DNA from: Planctomycetota bacterium
Lineage (GTDB): Bacteria > Planctomycetota > UBA11346
Length of the DNA: 60,478 nucleotides
Assembly: GCA_028280785.1 (NCBI GenBank)
Contig: JANQLF010000215.1
Span: forward strand, 1-60,478
Reading direction: 5' to 3'
The notes under the pieces were generated by a model. It ran no database searches. It saw only the letters and a list, made by a program, of their open reading frames with translations, and was not told where the DNA came from. A program made the translations under genes and the position numbers. Shown one piece after another: positions 51,924 through 60,478 of this stretch (the stretch's first letter is position 1; every line of letters begins with the position of its first letter).

Positions 51924-52940
51924 ATGACACGCATCACGGTAGGCGCTGCGGACATAGATTTTGAAAGCATCGGGCGTCGCGATTATTTTATTAAAATAGA
52001 GCATCCAACAAAATGGGGTCATTATGTAATTCCTATGACCATTATTGTTGGCGCAGAGGCAAAAACAGGAAAGGGCATGGTCGCTTTTGGTTCGACGCAT
52101 GGTAATGAATACGAAGGTCCGGTGGCAATTAAAAATGTCATGCGCAACATTAACAATGAAGATGTATGTGGCCGGGTCATTTTAATTCCAGTATTAAATC
52201 CATCAGCTTTTCGCAGTGGCACGCGTGATTCGCAGGAAGATAACGGAAATTTAAACCGTGTATTTCCTGGTAAGAAAGATGGCAGCATCACAGAACGTTT
52301 TGCTTATTTTGTGACTGAATATATTTTCCCGCAGGTTCATGTTGTTTTGGATTTACATAGTGGTGGCCAGTTGGCGACCTTCCCAGGTGTCTCGTCGTTT
52401 CATCACGTAGAGGATGAGCAGCAATTCAAAGACATGCAAAGCGTGGCTCAGGGTTTTGGCTGCCCATTCACGATGTTTTATCAAGATGAAACACCTGGCT
52501 TACTGACTAGTACAGCAGAACGCTTGGGTAAAATAACAGTTGGCACTGAGCTTGGCTGGGGCGAAGCGGTTATTCGCGATGGCGTGACAATGGGAGAACG
52601 TGGCGTTTTATCAGCCGCAATGTTTGCTGGTCAATTAAAAGAGGGGCCTTTGCCAGATAAAGTTTCCAGTGATCAAAAACTCGTGGATGGTTCAAGTGTA
52701 ACGGCCTCGCACCTTGCACCATGCAGTGGCTTATTTGAACCGCATGTTGTTGTTGGCGATCACGTACAGAAGGGCGAATTGGTCGCACGGATTCATAATT
52801 TTGAAATAATTGATGAAGATCCAATTGAAGTACGAGCGTCAATGGATGGATATATTATTTGCATGGCATGGCATGCACGAGTGACGCAGGGGATCACCGT
52901 GGCATTGATTGGTGAGCAGGTTGAATGGAGTAACACATGA
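51924..52940 (+). CDS. AstE/AspA-family (succinylglutamate desuccinylase/aspartoacylase-like) zinc deacylase
   Basis: ATG 51924 has AGGA seven bases upstream and is preferred to the in-frame ATG 21 bases before. The 338-residue cytoplasmic protein is M14-like: zinc ligands in GSTHGNEYEGPVA (His, Glu) and DLHSGGQL (His), with VLNPSAFRSGTRDS and NLNRVFPGK, and a late EL in VGTELGWGEAV that may carry the catalytic Glu. A C-terminal beta domain (about 255-338) closes it. Such enzymes remove acyl groups from amino acids or amino sugars. It opens the GntR2-controlled operon and overlaps the next gene by four bases. Confidence 0.8.
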   Translation: MTRITVGAADIDFESIGRRDYFIKIEHPTKWGHYVIPMTIIVGAEAKTGKGMVAFGSTHGNEYEGPVAIKNVMRNINNEDVCGRVILIPVLNPSAFRSGTRDSQEDNGNLNRVFPGKKDGSITERFAYFVTEYIFPQVHVVLDLHSGGQLATFPGVSSFHHVEDEQQFKDMQSVAQGFGCPFTMFYQDETPGLLTSTAERLGKITVGTELGWGEAVIRDGVTMGERGVLSAAMFAGQLKEGPLPDKVSSDQKLVDGSSVTASHLAPCSGLFEPHVVVGDHVQKGELVARIHNFEIIDEDPIEVRASMDGYIICMAWHARVTQGITVALIGEQVEWSNT

Positions 52941-54049
52941 AAATAACTGATGTTATTTGCCAAATTATTCGATTGGAAGCCGTTGAGGGTAAAACCGCTG
53001 GAACACAAGATACCATTATTATTCGTGTGCAGACTGATGAAGGCATTGAAGGTATAGGAGAGTGTGATGCCTCACCTGAAATATCTTCTGCGATTATTCA
53101 TGCGCCATTTTCACATAATATTGCCTGTGGTCTCAAAGAGTTAATTGTTGGTGAAGATCCCATGTCTACGACTAAAATATGGGATAAAATGTATCGCGGC
53201 TCCATGTATTATGGCCGTCGTGCAGTAGCAATTGCCACGATGTCAGGTATCGACATGGCTCTGTGGGATATAAAGGGCAAAGCACTCGGGCAGCCAATTC
53301 ATGCGCTATTGGGTGGTAAGCAGCACGATACGATTCGTGCCTATGCCTCGATTTTATTTGGTAAAGACGGCGCTGAGACAAAAGATATTGGCACGCGTTG
53401 GGTTGATGCTGGTTATTCCGCTGTGAAATTTGGTTGGGAACCAATGGGCAAAAGTGAACAGCTCGATATTGAGCTTGTCGCAGCAGGACGTGATGCTTTG
53501 GGAGCAGAGCGCGATTTATTAATCGATGCAGGCTGTGTTTGGGATGCACGTACGGCATTAAAACGAGCACAGACATTTAATGAATACAATATCGGCTGGT
53601 TAGAAGAGCCACTTAATCAAGACGATATTGATGGTTATTGCTGGTTGCGCGACCGCTCGCCAGTGCCGATCGCTGGTGGTGAGGGTGAATGTGGTCGCGC
53701 TGCTTTTGCGCCGTGGTTGGACCGACGTGCCTTAGATATTTATCAAGTTGATTTAGCGCGTTGTGGGTTTACTGATGCTTTGCATATAGGTAAACGCGTG
53801 CAGGACATTCATGCGCGGATGGTGAATCACTGCTATAAAACGCCAATCAGTGTCGCAGCGTGCCTACATTGGTTATGTACTTTTAAAGAAGCATTTTTAT
53901 TTGAAGATTGCGTCGAAGATTCGCCGTTACGTCACGAATTAGCCGAAGAACAATACCAGGCGGTTGATGGTTTTATCACCATTCCCGATAAGCCTGGTCT
54001 CGGAATTACACTCAATGAAGATTTAATTGCCAAACACGCGGTTAATTGA
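52937..54049 (+). CDS. Enolase-superfamily enzyme (mandelate racemase/muconate lactonizing type)
   Basis: The 370-residue cytoplasmic protein has the capping domain (about 1-125) and a TIM barrel. The metal ligands are visible: LLIDAGCVWD (Asp), WLEEPLNQDD (Glu) and AGGEGECGR (Glu). Catalytic candidates are the Lys in AVKFGWEPMG, the Asp in YQVDLARCGFTDA and the His in VNHCYKTPIS, as in the mandelate racemase subgroup. Acid-sugar dehydratases are common in this subgroup, so dehydration of an aldonate or uronate is likely but not proven. GGAG lies six bases before the ATG. It is coupled to the deacylase gene. Confidence 0.88.
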   Translation: MKITDVICQIIRLEAVEGKTAGTQDTIIIRVQTDEGIEGIGECDASPEISSAIIHAPFSHNIACGLKELIVGEDPMSTTKIWDKMYRGSMYYGRRAVAIATMSGIDMALWDIKGKALGQPIHALLGGKQHDTIRAYASILFGKDGAETKDIGTRWVDAGYSAVKFGWEPMGKSEQLDIELVAAGRDALGAERDLLIDAGCVWDARTALKRAQTFNEYNIGWLEEPLNQDDIDGYCWLRDRSPVPIAGGEGECGRAAFAPWLDRRALDIYQVDLARCGFTDALHIGKRVQDIHARMVNHCYKTPISVAACLHWLCTFKEAFLFEDCVEDSPLRHELAEEQYQAVDGFITIPDKPGLGITLNEDLIAKHAVN

Positions 54050-54074
54050 ATAATTAAATAGAAGGGAGTGCCAC

Positions 54075-54878
54075 ATGGGTGCCTATCATGAATCATTTAA
54101 ACAAGATGGTTTCGTTTTGGTTGAAGGCGGAATTACTGACCATGTGTTAGAAGATTTGCGCACGGCGGTCACGCCATTAATTGAAAATCGAGGCGATACG
54201 CTGCGCTATCAGACCATACTTGAACCTACCTATTTTCATCATGCCTTTATTGATTTTTTAAACCTCCCAAACCTTGCCGAGGTGGTTACTGATGTATTGC
54301 AGACCGACCCTTCCTTTGCCGGTTTAGCTCTCTTGTTGGGGGCCAATAAAAACACCATATGTAATTGGCATAGAGATTTTGGTGATACACACCCAGACGT
54401 TCCTGAACTAACCAAAAATCATGCAACTCAATTTATTCAATATAATTGTGCCATTTATGATGATACCAGTTTGTGGGTAGTGCCAGGTTCACATGCTCGA
54501 TTGAGCCATGACCAAGAATTAGCGTATGCACAATACTCAAATAAAGAAGAAACCTTTAATCGACAAAATGTCGACGATGCGACCATGCATGAGGTAATTT
54601 CCAATATGCCTGGTGCTGTTAATGTACAATTAAACGCAGGAGATTGTTTATTATACAATCCTGTCATTTGGCATTCAGCTATTTATAAACCCGAATGGAA
54701 GCGCGCGACATTGCATGGTGCATGGAAGGATCCGCAGATTGTCGATAAATTCGAATCGCAACGTTGGGGTATCGATCATAATCCATGGTTCGAGGATCCG
54801 GGTTATATGGGTGAACTAGGGGATTTTTTTGGACCATCTCTAGAAAAATTTAGAGCATTCATGGAAGTCTACACGTAA
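54075..54878 (+). CDS. Phytanoyl-CoA dioxygenase (PhyH)-like oxygenase
   Basis: The 267-residue cytoplasmic protein carries the Fe(II) triad: NWHRDFGDTHPDV (His-x-Asp) and VIWHSAIYKP (distal His), with ERATLHGAW-like KRATLHGAW holding the probable 2-oxoglutarate-binding Arg. The N-terminal helices (SFKQDGFVLVEGGITDHVLE) are typical. GGAG precedes the ATG by six bases (AAGGGAGTGCCACATG). It is the second PhyH gene of the block and differs considerably from the one at 39205. It sits between the enolase-superfamily and GNAT genes in one operon. Confidence 0.85.
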   Translation: MGAYHESFKQDGFVLVEGGITDHVLEDLRTAVTPLIENRGDTLRYQTILEPTYFHHAFIDFLNLPNLAEVVTDVLQTDPSFAGLALLLGANKNTICNWHRDFGDTHPDVPELTKNHATQFIQYNCAIYDDTSLWVVPGSHARLSHDQELAYAQYSNKEETFNRQNVDDATMHEVISNMPGAVNVQLNAGDCLLYNPVIWHSAIYKPEWKRATLHGAWKDPQIVDKFESQRWGIDHNPWFEDPGYMGELGDFFGPSLEKFRAFMEVYT

Positions 54879-54930
54879 AAAATAATTATCTCATTGTTGC
54901 TGTGCCTGGACTACTCATACTATTTATTGA

Positions 54931-55455
54931 ATGAGACTAAGGGAAGCGCTAGAATCTGATGCTGATGAATTAAAGGACATGTATCTCAGGGCCTTTGATG
55001 AGTCAGAGGCTGCTACCGTTGCAGCTGTCGCCTTGCGATTCCTCAGTGAAGAATCTGCTGACCCAGTGCTTTCCTTGCTTGCTGAAGAAGAACAGATACT
55101 TGGCCATGTCTCTTTTAGTCCTGTATATTTAAGTCAGACTCATCGCTTAATCGGCTATTTGTTGGCACCGTTGGCCGTTCACCCAGATTTTCAGAAAAAG
55201 GGCATTGGTTCACAATTAGTAAAACTAGGGCTTGATCGTGTTAGTTCGTTGGGTGCAGGGTATGTGTTTGTTTACGGCGATCCAAAGTATTATGAACGAT
55301 TCGGTTTTGAGGCCAACAAGGCAAGTCCATTTATTCCGCCTCATCCATTACAGTATCCTTATGCGCGGCAAGGCATGATATTAAATGAAAACAAGACATT
55401 AAAAGGTGGATCGATTACCTGTTCTTCAGCTTTCGACGACCCAAACATGTGGTGA
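54931..55455 (+). CDS. GNAT-family N-acetyltransferase, YhbS-like
   Basis: A 174-residue cytoplasmic protein with GHVSFSPVYLS, the acetyl-CoA loop LAVHPDFQKKGIGSQLVKLG and a C-terminal YVFVYGDPKYYERFGFEANK, which matches YhbS-type acetyltransferases. No ribosome binding site is clear before the ATG, and the gap from the PhyH gene is 52 bases. It may belong to the operon or be an inserted neighbour. Confidence 0.85.
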   Translation: MRLREALESDADELKDMYLRAFDESEAATVAAVALRFLSEESADPVLSLLAEEEQILGHVSFSPVYLSQTHRLIGYLLAPLAVHPDFQKKGIGSQLVKLGLDRVSSLGAGYVFVYGDPKYYERFGFEANKASPFIPPHPLQYPYARQGMILNENKTLKGGSITCSSAFDDPNMW

Positions 55456-55473
55456 CTGAGAAAAGAGTTTATT

Positions 55474-56358
55474 ATGCCTGATTTAACTTGGTCTAATCCT
55501 ATTATTGATGCCTCTGCAGCCGACCCATTTATTCTGAAAGCCAAAGGGCGTTATTGGCTGTATGCGACCGGTAAGAAAGATGGTAATCGGCATATCCCTA
55601 TTTGGTCGAGCGATAATTTAATTGACTGGCAATTTGAGAGACATGCCGTTGAAGAAGGTTCATGGAATAAATTTAATTTTTGGGCGCCAGAGGTTTTATT
55701 CTATGATAGCCGTTACTGGATTTATTATACCGCCAAAACAGAACGTGATGATAAAAATCACAGTAATCGCCTGGGTTTAGCGGTAAGTGATAAGCCCGGT
55801 GGTCCATTTGAGGACGTTGGCGTTATCATTGACCATGCGGCCCTTGATGGCAGCCCATTTTTAGATGACGATGGTCAGCTGTGGTTGTATTACGTGACCG
55901 AGCATGGAAATACACGTGGTCATGCAGCGGGAAAGATTTGGGTCGATAAATTAATCGATCCACAAAACGTGGCCGATGAAGCAGTCTGTTTAATTGATGA
56001 GCATGAATGGCAGGAAGGCCCAGTGGTATTTAAGCAGGCCGATGGCCGTTATCGCTTGACCTATAGTTTGGGTGCGTGGACTGACGACACCTACCGCGTA
56101 GCGCAGGCAGTTTCAGACAAACCAAATGGACCATTTATTGAATCAGATGTAATAATTATGAAAAGTACTGACGAAGTGAAGGGTCCGGGGCACCATAATT
56201 TATTTATTGGTCCTGATAAGGAAAGATGGATCATTTATCATGGTTGGGATGTTGCGATGACCACGCGCTATCCTCGCATTGACCGTTTATATACGGCAGC
56301 TGACGGTACATTGAGCAGCAATGCGCCGACAAGCACGGAGCAAACACACTCATGGTGA
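55474..56358 (+). CDS. GH43-like glycoside hydrolase, cytoplasmic
   Basis: The 294-residue protein has no signal peptide. The five-bladed GH43 propeller shows the three catalytic acids in order: base Asp in SAADPFILKAKGRYWLYAT, pKa-modulating Asp in LDGSPFLDDDGQLWLYYV, and acid Glu in WQEGPVVFKQADGRY. GPGHHNLFIGPDKERWIIYH supplies the family His. Activity on arabino- or xylo-oligosaccharides is usual for the family, but the substrate is undefined. It precedes the PL22-like gene and probably trims the same imported oligosaccharide. Confidence 0.9.
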   Translation: MPDLTWSNPIIDASAADPFILKAKGRYWLYATGKKDGNRHIPIWSSDNLIDWQFERHAVEEGSWNKFNFWAPEVLFYDSRYWIYYTAKTERDDKNHSNRLGLAVSDKPGGPFEDVGVIIDHAALDGSPFLDDDGQLWLYYVTEHGNTRGHAAGKIWVDKLIDPQNVADEAVCLIDEHEWQEGPVVFKQADGRYRLTYSLGAWTDDTYRVAQAVSDKPNGPFIESDVIIMKSTDEVKGPGHHNLFIGPDKERWIIYHGWDVAMTTRYPRIDRLYTAADGTLSSNAPTSTEQTHSW

Positions 56359-56376
56359 ATGAGAGTTAGGAAAACG

Positions 56377-57525
56377 ATGGTAAATCCAGAACGTGTTACG
56401 CAAAACCATGAAGCTAATGAGCAACTTTTATATTTTACCTCAACCAGCTTAAATCATGATGATACTCGTTTGGTATTTATGAGTGATCGTACAGGTCATG
56501 TAAATTTATTTGATCGTAACTTGGATACGGGTGAAGAGCGACAGTTAACACATAATAGTGAAGGTTTTTTAAAATCTTACGTTTATTTTGACGGCAATCC
56601 TTATAGCGGTTTTGCTAAAGCCAGTCCAAGTTTTCATGCGCCGAGTGGCACACTTTATTATATTCAAGGCCGCGATATTCGCCGTATAGATGCTGATGGT
56701 AGTGAGCGGACTCTGACTCAGTATCCGGAGGGGCAGATGACTGCCTTTACCCATGTTTCATCTGATGGGAAAAGGCTTTGTGTACCGACGACTGACGAGC
56801 GTGCTTTGGATGGAAATAATAAATTAAATGGAAAACCGGAATATAATATTGATGAGCGTGTGCAGCAGGAAGGTCTCTCTTCCTTTTTGCGCGTTTATGA
56901 TACCGACACAGGTGAAGAAATCTTGTGTGAAGAAGTTAATAAGGCTTGGATTACCCATGTGCAATTTAACCCGGTAAATCCCAATCAGATTTTATATAAT
57001 CATGAATGGCCATCCGATTGTGGCATTCGCCGGATGTGGTTATTCGATGGGACGAAGCATATCAGAATGCGCACAGCCGAAGCTGGACGTTCCGCAGATG
57101 ACTGGACTTGTCATGAGATGTGGGAACGCGACGGCTCAGCAATAATTTATCATGGTGGCTTCAAAAATGGTCCAGCATATATAGGTCGCGTGCAAGCTGA
57201 TGGCTCGCATATTCAGGAGATCGGATTAGAAACGGGCTGCAATCGTTATGGTCATTTTACTGTCGGTAAGACAAATATCTTGGTTACTGACGGTTACTAT
57301 GAAGAAGAAGGCGATTTGCAAAATGGGAGTGGTGATTGGATTTCACATTTAGATGTCAATTGGGATGACGGTAAGATTGCCTGGACGCCTTTATGTCGCA
57401 ATAATTCCAGTTGGACATCGCAGGATGCCCATCCACATCCGATAATTGATCATCAGTCGAAATACGCCTATTTTATTTCTGATAAGGATGGCAAGCGCGC
57501 GGTTTATCGCATTCATCTTACGTGA
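56377..57525 (+). CDS. Oligogalacturonate lyase-like propeller (PL22)
   Basis: ATG 56377 has AGGA six bases upstream and is preferred to ATG 56359, which abuts the GH43 stop. The 382-residue cytoplasmic protein is a seven-bladed TolB-like propeller with PL22 marks: CHEMWERDGSAIIYHG, a His in NRYGHFTVGKTN, and SWTSQDAHPHPIID, which holds the Gln-x-x-His-x-His metal set of characterised oligogalacturonate lyases. The Mn2+-dependent cleavage of unsaturated uronate oligosaccharides is therefore plausible. With the neighbouring GH43-like and enolase-superfamily genes it points to a uronic-acid-containing substrate. Confidence 0.82.
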   Translation: MVNPERVTQNHEANEQLLYFTSTSLNHDDTRLVFMSDRTGHVNLFDRNLDTGEERQLTHNSEGFLKSYVYFDGNPYSGFAKASPSFHAPSGTLYYIQGRDIRRIDADGSERTLTQYPEGQMTAFTHVSSDGKRLCVPTTDERALDGNNKLNGKPEYNIDERVQQEGLSSFLRVYDTDTGEEILCEEVNKAWITHVQFNPVNPNQILYNHEWPSDCGIRRMWLFDGTKHIRMRTAEAGRSADDWTCHEMWERDGSAIIYHGGFKNGPAYIGRVQADGSHIQEIGLETGCNRYGHFTVGKTNILVTDGYYEEEGDLQNGSGDWISHLDVNWDDGKIAWTPLCRNNSSWTSQDAHPHPIIDHQSKYAYFISDKDGKRAVYRIHLT

Positions 57526-57604
57526 TAAGTGTGATTATTATTTATCGTCGTTACTGGCTGCCTCGTTTATCGATAAAGAATATCTGAAATTCAATACTTT
57601 TGTA

Positions 57605-57623
57605 TTTACATTGAATTTGTAAA
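57605..57623. promoter_or_regulatory. Inverted repeat ahead of the second Gfo/Idh/MocA gene
   Basis: TTTACA (57605-57610) and TGTAAA (57618-57623) are perfect arms with a 7-base spacer, 23 bases before the ATG at 57646. The half-site TACATTG (57607-57613) also occurs in the 28-base palindrome at 43417-43444, so a weak third site for the GntR regulators is possible. The 120-base gap is AT-rich, so chance is not excluded. Confidence 0.3.
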
Positions 57624-57645
57624 ATAATAAAAAATAAGGAAGGTC

Positions 57646-58710
57646 ATGTCAAATCAGATAAAATTAGGAATAGTAGGATTTGGTGGACGTGGTAGACATC
57701 TTTATGATTTAGCTATTCGTAATTTTGAGTATGTAAAGCCTGCTGCGATTTGCGAATTCAGTGATCAGAATAGAGAGTTGGCACAAAAAATCTATCCAGA
57801 TTCTCCTGTCTATGCTGAATTTGATGAGATGCTTAAAAAAGAGAAAATCGATGCGTTATTAGTGGAGACTCCTGCCACCTTTCATGCAGAACTTAGTGTG
57901 AAAGCATTAGCAAGGAATATTCATGTATTGTCTGATGTACCGGCAATTGCCACAATAGATGAGGCTCAAGTACTGTGGGAGGCGCATCAAAATAGCGATG
58001 GAATTTATATGTTTGGTGCCAATCCAAATACTTGGGGTTTTGTGGATACGGCAGTGGATTTTGTAGAACAAGGTATCATTGGTGAAGCTTATTATATGGA
58101 GGCTGAATATATTCACGATATTCGAGATATGTTCGAAGTTACACCATGGCGTAAGAACTATGAGAGTATTCTCTATTGCACTCACTCTTTGGGGCCACTT
58201 TTACGATTAATCGAAGAGGACTTGATATCGGTGTCTTGTTTTGACACAGGTAGTCACATTAATAAGGAAGATGGTCAACATGATGCGATGGTGGCTTTGT
58301 TTCGTACAGCATCAAATAAAGTAATCCGTTTACTGGTTTCTTTTATTAACAACAATCCGCAATCTGGACATGCCTATCGAATTTATGGGACTAACGGTTA
58401 TTTTGAGCGTAAGCCAGAGTGCAAAGGAGTTGGGCCAGCACAGACTTTATATTATTCGTGTGTAGAGCATGATGAAAAAACATTGCATGAATTATCAGTT
58501 GGTGAGAAGCCACGTGATATTGATAGTGATGCTGGTCACGGTGGTGCGGATTTAGCAGTATTAAAGCGTTTTTTCGATGCTATCGAACAGAGTTTACCAT
58601 CTCCAATATCTTTGCGAGACGCATTGCGCATGTCACTGCCCGGCATTATTGCGGCAGAGTCTGCTCGATCTGGTGGTGAGCAGTTATCAATTACCTATCC
58701 TTGGTCGTAA
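57646..58710 (+). CDS. Gfo/Idh/MocA family oxidoreductase
   Basis: The 354-residue cytoplasmic protein has the Rossmann start LGIVGFGGRGRHLYDLA and KIDALLVETPATFHAELSVK. At the usual EKP position it reads VLSDVPAIATID, so the conserved Lys is absent, which occurs in some divergent subfamilies. The C-terminal domain has HSLGPLLRLIEEDLISVSCF. A strong AAGGAAGGTC precedes the ATG. It probably oxidises or reduces a sugar derivative from the operon. Its stop overlaps the convergent heparinase-like gene by 20 bases. Confidence 0.85.
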   Translation: MSNQIKLGIVGFGGRGRHLYDLAIRNFEYVKPAAICEFSDQNRELAQKIYPDSPVYAEFDEMLKKEKIDALLVETPATFHAELSVKALARNIHVLSDVPAIATIDEAQVLWEAHQNSDGIYMFGANPNTWGFVDTAVDFVEQGIIGEAYYMEAEYIHDIRDMFEVTPWRKNYESILYCTHSLGPLLRLIEEDLISVSCFDTGSHINKEDGQHDAMVALFRTASNKVIRLLVSFINNNPQSGHAYRIYGTNGYFERKPECKGVGPAQTLYYSCVEHDEKTLHELSVGEKPRDIDSDAGHGGADLAVLKRFFDAIEQSLPSPISLRDALRMSLPGIIAAESARSGGEQLSITYPWS

Positions 58711-60478
58711 ATTTTATACCTGGATTCTTGGATATTAATTTTTTTCCAACAAATCGATAATCATTGTTTTTATGATTAATGCTCACTTCAACTTCATTAG
58801 TTTTGGTGAAAGCTCCCGTTACCCTGGCTATGGGTGATTGCCGAACGGTGTTGAATGGAATTAACACAAACAATGAACGAAATGGTAATTGTCCACGATA
58901 TTGAAAGTTAACCGTTGGGCGCTTGACGCGGCCGCGGTATTCAACGGTGTAGCTGTATTCCTGACGCATGTTAGTGCGTGTGCCTTTTTTGCCCGCAGGA
59001 ATGGCAGTGATTTGCAAATTACCATTGCTCGGTTTAAGGTGGAGATCAGCGAGGCATTCTTTCATGCTCACGCGTGTAGTTGCACCGCTTAAATTGATAT
59101 CTTCGCGGTCATATCTATCGAGGTGTTTTTTATTCGCTGAATGTTTGGACCAACAGGTGAGCGATTCATTGTCCATGCCGAGATCAGTTTCAGGCGCATT
59201 AAAATGAAAAAGCGTATCAACGAGCTCAAGTGGATTAGTGGATTTTTTCGGCCATGGCTTGTCGCGCGTAATTTGATCATAAACAAACCAAATAACATCT
59301 GGATTACCGGCTGTTTGGGTTGGCAATGGTACACCGATCATGCTACGCTTATAGGTATGGTTTTCATAGAGCGTATGTTGCATGGCGCTTGCTTGATACT
59401 TCTTTTTATGCTGCACATAAATAGTTTTACTGTACGACATATCATCGACGCGTGGGCCAAGTGGATTGCGGCGAATTAGGCAGCTTAAATTATGAATGGT
59501 TTCCAAGCATTCTTTGCGATAAGAGGGTTGGGTGTAAGTCGCTTTGCCAGGGTCGCTGATTAACGATTTGCCAAAGGCGGCGAGATTAATCGAGCCAACA
59601 TCAGCGTGGGCATGATTATGTGCAATCGCACTACACAGCATGCCGTAGTGTGCGCCAGTTCCTTTGCCGAATCCATAGATTTGGAATCCGGTTTTGCGCA
59701 TATCGAAGGGCTTCTGGATTTTTTGTTTCAGTGATGGGCGTTTTTGTTGTTCCCACCAACGCAGATTTTGATAACCGACATCCCAGGCGACGCGTTCGAC
59801 GCAGCCGTCATTCGGTTCGATCGGGTTCATGAATTTCAGATCAGCAATTTTGAAAAGGGCGCTGCCTTGGTGCCAGATATTAATGACAGATAATTTGAGT
59901 GTGCCGCAGTCACCGATAAGTGGGTAGTGTCCATTATTCTGCAAAATAGGAATATAAAAGGTACACGATTTTTTACACAGTTCGGTGACCTTGGGATGGA
60001 TCTTGAAACCACTGTATTTCATTGCGCTCCAGGCGCGTACGAGGTGCTTGGCGTTGACTTCTTGGTAGCTAAAGCCTTCGCGTGAATAACCATCTTCGGT
60101 AAATGTTGGGTAATAAACGCAATCTTTGAGGAGTTTGTCATGTGCCCATTCGACCCATTGTTTGCTGTCTTTGAAGTCAGGAAAATTACAGCCAGCAACG
60201 CAGGAACCGGTAATATTGCCCATCGGATGATTAAACACCACATCATCACTAGTAGAGCGATAACAATATTCAGCCATACATAAGATGTTTTTAAGTAATT
60301 GTAGCTGGTCGTCAGCGTTGATCAGCGTACGGATTAGTGGTAAGGCATTGCATAATTCATAGAGACCGTAATTGAAGTGGTGATTATCGAATTGTTCGTC
60401 ACCGGCGTGCCACGAGTACATACTGGCGATCTCATCGTCCGGCAATTGCGGAATGATGGTCGCCATAAAGTGTATTTC
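58691..60478 (-). CDS. Heparinase II/III-like polysaccharide lyase (5' end outside window)
   Basis: The frame is open to the window edge; the in-window ATG at 60466 falls inside what looks like the alpha/alpha toroid, so the true start is probably upstream. The visible ~595 residues have toroid helices (GYSREGFSYQEVNAKHLVRA, PNDGCVERVAWDVGYQNLRW) and the sandwich signature AIAHNHAHADVGSINLAAFG followed by GKSLISDPGKATYTQ, typical of Hepar_II_III. A later part forms the C-terminal sandwich (YTVEYRGRVKRPTVNFQYRG). It is a probable uronate-polysaccharide lyase. Whether it has a signal peptide cannot be seen. It is convergent with the MocA gene. Confidence 0.85.
   Translation of the reverse strand, partial: EIHFMATIIPQLPDDEIASMYSWHAGDEQFDNHHFNYGLYELCNALPLIRTLINADDQLQLLKNILCMAEYCYRSTSDDVVFNHPMGNITGSCVAGCNFPDFKDSKQWVEWAHDKLLKDCVYYPTFTEDGYSREGFSYQEVNAKHLVRAWSAMKYSGFKIHPKVTELCKKSCTFYIPILQNNGHYPLIGDCGTLKLSVINIWHQGSALFKIADLKFMNPIEPNDGCVERVAWDVGYQNLRWWEQQKRPSLKQKIQKPFDMRKTGFQIYGFGKGTGAHYGMLCSAIAHNHAHADVGSINLAAFGKSLISDPGKATYTQPSYRKECLETIHNLSCLIRRNPLGPRVDDMSYSKTIYVQHKKKYQASAMQHTLYENHTYKRSMIGVPLPTQTAGNPDVIWFVYDQITRDKPWPKKSTNPLELVDTLFHFNAPETDLGMDNESLTCWSKHSANKKHLDRYDREDINLSGATTRVSMKECLADLHLKPSNGNLQITAIPAGKKGTRTNMRQEYSYTVEYRGRVKRPTVNFQYRGQLPFRSLFVLIPFNTVRQSPIARVTGAFTKTNEVEVSINHKNNDYRFVGKKLISKNPGIKFTTKDR

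Overview
The window looks like a chromosomal segment of a free-living, probably marine Gram-negative bacterium of the PVC superphylum. A Lentisphaera-like organism fits best, with planctomycetes and other Verrucomicrobia relatives as alternatives. The assignment rests on protein types and is an inference. They include a transmembrane Ser/Thr kinase with a lectin-like ectodomain and TPR-like tail, a large PQQ-type propeller protein with a degenerate methyltransferase head, many lipoproteins, and many Gfo/Idh/MocA, PhyH, heparinase II/III-like and beta-helix CAZyme genes. Base composition is moderately AT-rich by eye, and many genes have GGAG-type ribosome binding sites. I saw no rRNA, tRNA, CRISPR array, IS element or phage gene.

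Layout. (1) 0.1-17.7 kb: a tandem pair of large secreted proteins (GH123/DUF4091-like, then methyltransferase-like/PQQ propeller/CBM9-like), a translationally coupled Ser/Thr kinase and metallophosphoesterase on the minus strand, a YHS-type lipoprotein, then a secreted GH42-like enzyme, a secreted GH28/GH49-like beta-helix enzyme and a Gfo/Idh/MocA oxidoreductase. (2) 17.7-33.1 kb: mixed genes, including an STN-like secreted protein, a HupE/UreJ membrane protein, a penicillin acylase, a 1079-residue clan GH-A enzyme with duplicated N-terminal modules, and small genes for GNATs, methyltransferases and lipoproteins, nearly all on the plus strand. (3) 33.1-60.5 kb: a carbohydrate-catabolism block cut into modules by four regulators (AraC, IclR and two FCD-type GntR), three of them next to inverted-repeat candidate operators in divergent intergenic regions and the fourth (AraC) also beside an inverted repeat.

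How block 3 may work. Most of its degradative enzymes have no visible signal peptide: a heparinase-like lyase, two BNR sialidase-fold proteins around a DHDPS/NAL-type aldolase, a GH32-like, a GH43-like and a PL22 oligogalacturonate-lyase-like protein. They sit with PhyH dioxygenases, an enolase-superfamily enzyme, an AstE/AspA-type deacylase, alpha/beta hydrolases and a MocA oxidoreductase. I infer that imported uronate-containing or otherwise decorated oligosaccharides are trimmed and catabolised in the cytoplasm. No transporter lies in the window, so the substrate cannot be named.

The most notable signals are a perfect 28-bp palindrome between two divergent operons, a second GntR-flanked site sharing its core, a GH32-like protein with Val at the expected acid/base Glu position, a GntR-family protein with two winged-helix units, an IclR-flanked inverted repeat enclosing TATAAT, and a LacI-type operator candidate inside a promoter spacer. 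No intergenic stretch exceeds 300 bases; the longest (28597-28889) is described.
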